From Bradyrhizobium sp. CCGB12 (lineage in GTDB: Bacteria > Pseudomonadota > Alphaproteobacteria > Rhizobiales > Xanthobacteraceae), in contig NZ_JANADO010000002.1 in NCBI RefSeq assembly GCF_024199845.1, positions 372,001-436,000 of the forward strand: a stretch of DNA of 64,000 bases. Direction: 5' to 3'. The notes beneath the pieces were generated by a model. It was not told the DNA's origin, did no database searches, and saw only the letters and a program-made list of their open reading frames with translations. Shown piece by piece: positions 63,976-64,000 of this stretch (its first letter is position 1; each line of letters starts with the position of its first letter). The translations under genes and the position numbers were made by a program.

Positions 63976-64000
63976 CAGTTGCTCCTGGTTTCCGACGCAG

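Noticed and set aside
1..64000. Search for defence systems, prophage genes, tRNA or rRNA
   Set aside because: No characteristic motifs or structures were recognised on either strand; the mobile DNA seen is limited to two decayed IS110 transposases.

Overview
The window looks like chromosomal or island DNA of a high-GC alphaproteobacterium in the Bradyrhizobium/Nitrobacteraceae group. The evidence is the family mix: DUF6894, DUF3606, DUF4142, HWE and HisKA_2 kinases, a ROSE thermometer ahead of a small heat-shock gene, IS110 transposases, and Gly-rich secreted proteins. No tRNA, rRNA, CRISPR array or prophage was seen. The DNA is strongly accessory and decaying: intact genes alternate with frameshifted, truncated, inverted and fused pseudogenes.

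Layout. 0-9 kb: an isochorismatase-family tail, treZ, a broken GT4 gene, small conserved proteins, then DUF3606 and a frameshifted glgX (trehalose/glycogen metabolism). 9-14 kb: a rearranged block holding two decayed MOSC copies, a polX pseudogene cut by an apparent inversion, two inverted copies of one small gene and an orphan SAM domain. 14-24 kb: topoisomerase IB, Nudix, two decayed sdhB copies, DUF2243, two DUF4142 loci (one cut by a micro-inversion) and a YihY/BrkB membrane protein. 24-28 kb: two divergent sensor kinases and a response regulator. 28-38 kb: relics, a ThuA-like protein, an NTF2-like protein, an IS110 relic, a CHASE3-type kinase, an HtrA fragment and a third DUF4142 gene. 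38-41 kb: a three-gene overlapping mini-operon, ROSE plus two hsp20 genes and small proteins. 41-48 kb: a second IS110 relic, a large SAM-cyclase-AAA-TPR protein and a truncated paralogue. 48-54 kb: two Rnk/GreA-like proteins, a GT4 glycosyltransferase, a PRC-barrel protein and small secreted proteins. 54-64 kb: intact polX, a Pcm-erythromycin esterase relic fused by deletion to a YkgB fragment, an MFS carrier, a broken TetR gene and an RND efflux pump.

A unifying theme is stress. At least ten promoters match GGAAC-N16/17-(C/T/G)GTT, the box of the alphaproteobacterial general stress sigma factor EcfG. They lie in front of DUF6894, DUF3606, DUF4142, PRC-barrel, polX and other small genes. One palindromic copy fires both ways between the two sensor kinases. 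The likely product set is envelope and secreted stress proteins, trehalose/glycogen enzymes, chaperones, DNA repair and the kinases that could feed the response. Much of this regulon appears duplicated and then partly lost. Promoter and family calls are from reading the sequence only; no database search was possible.
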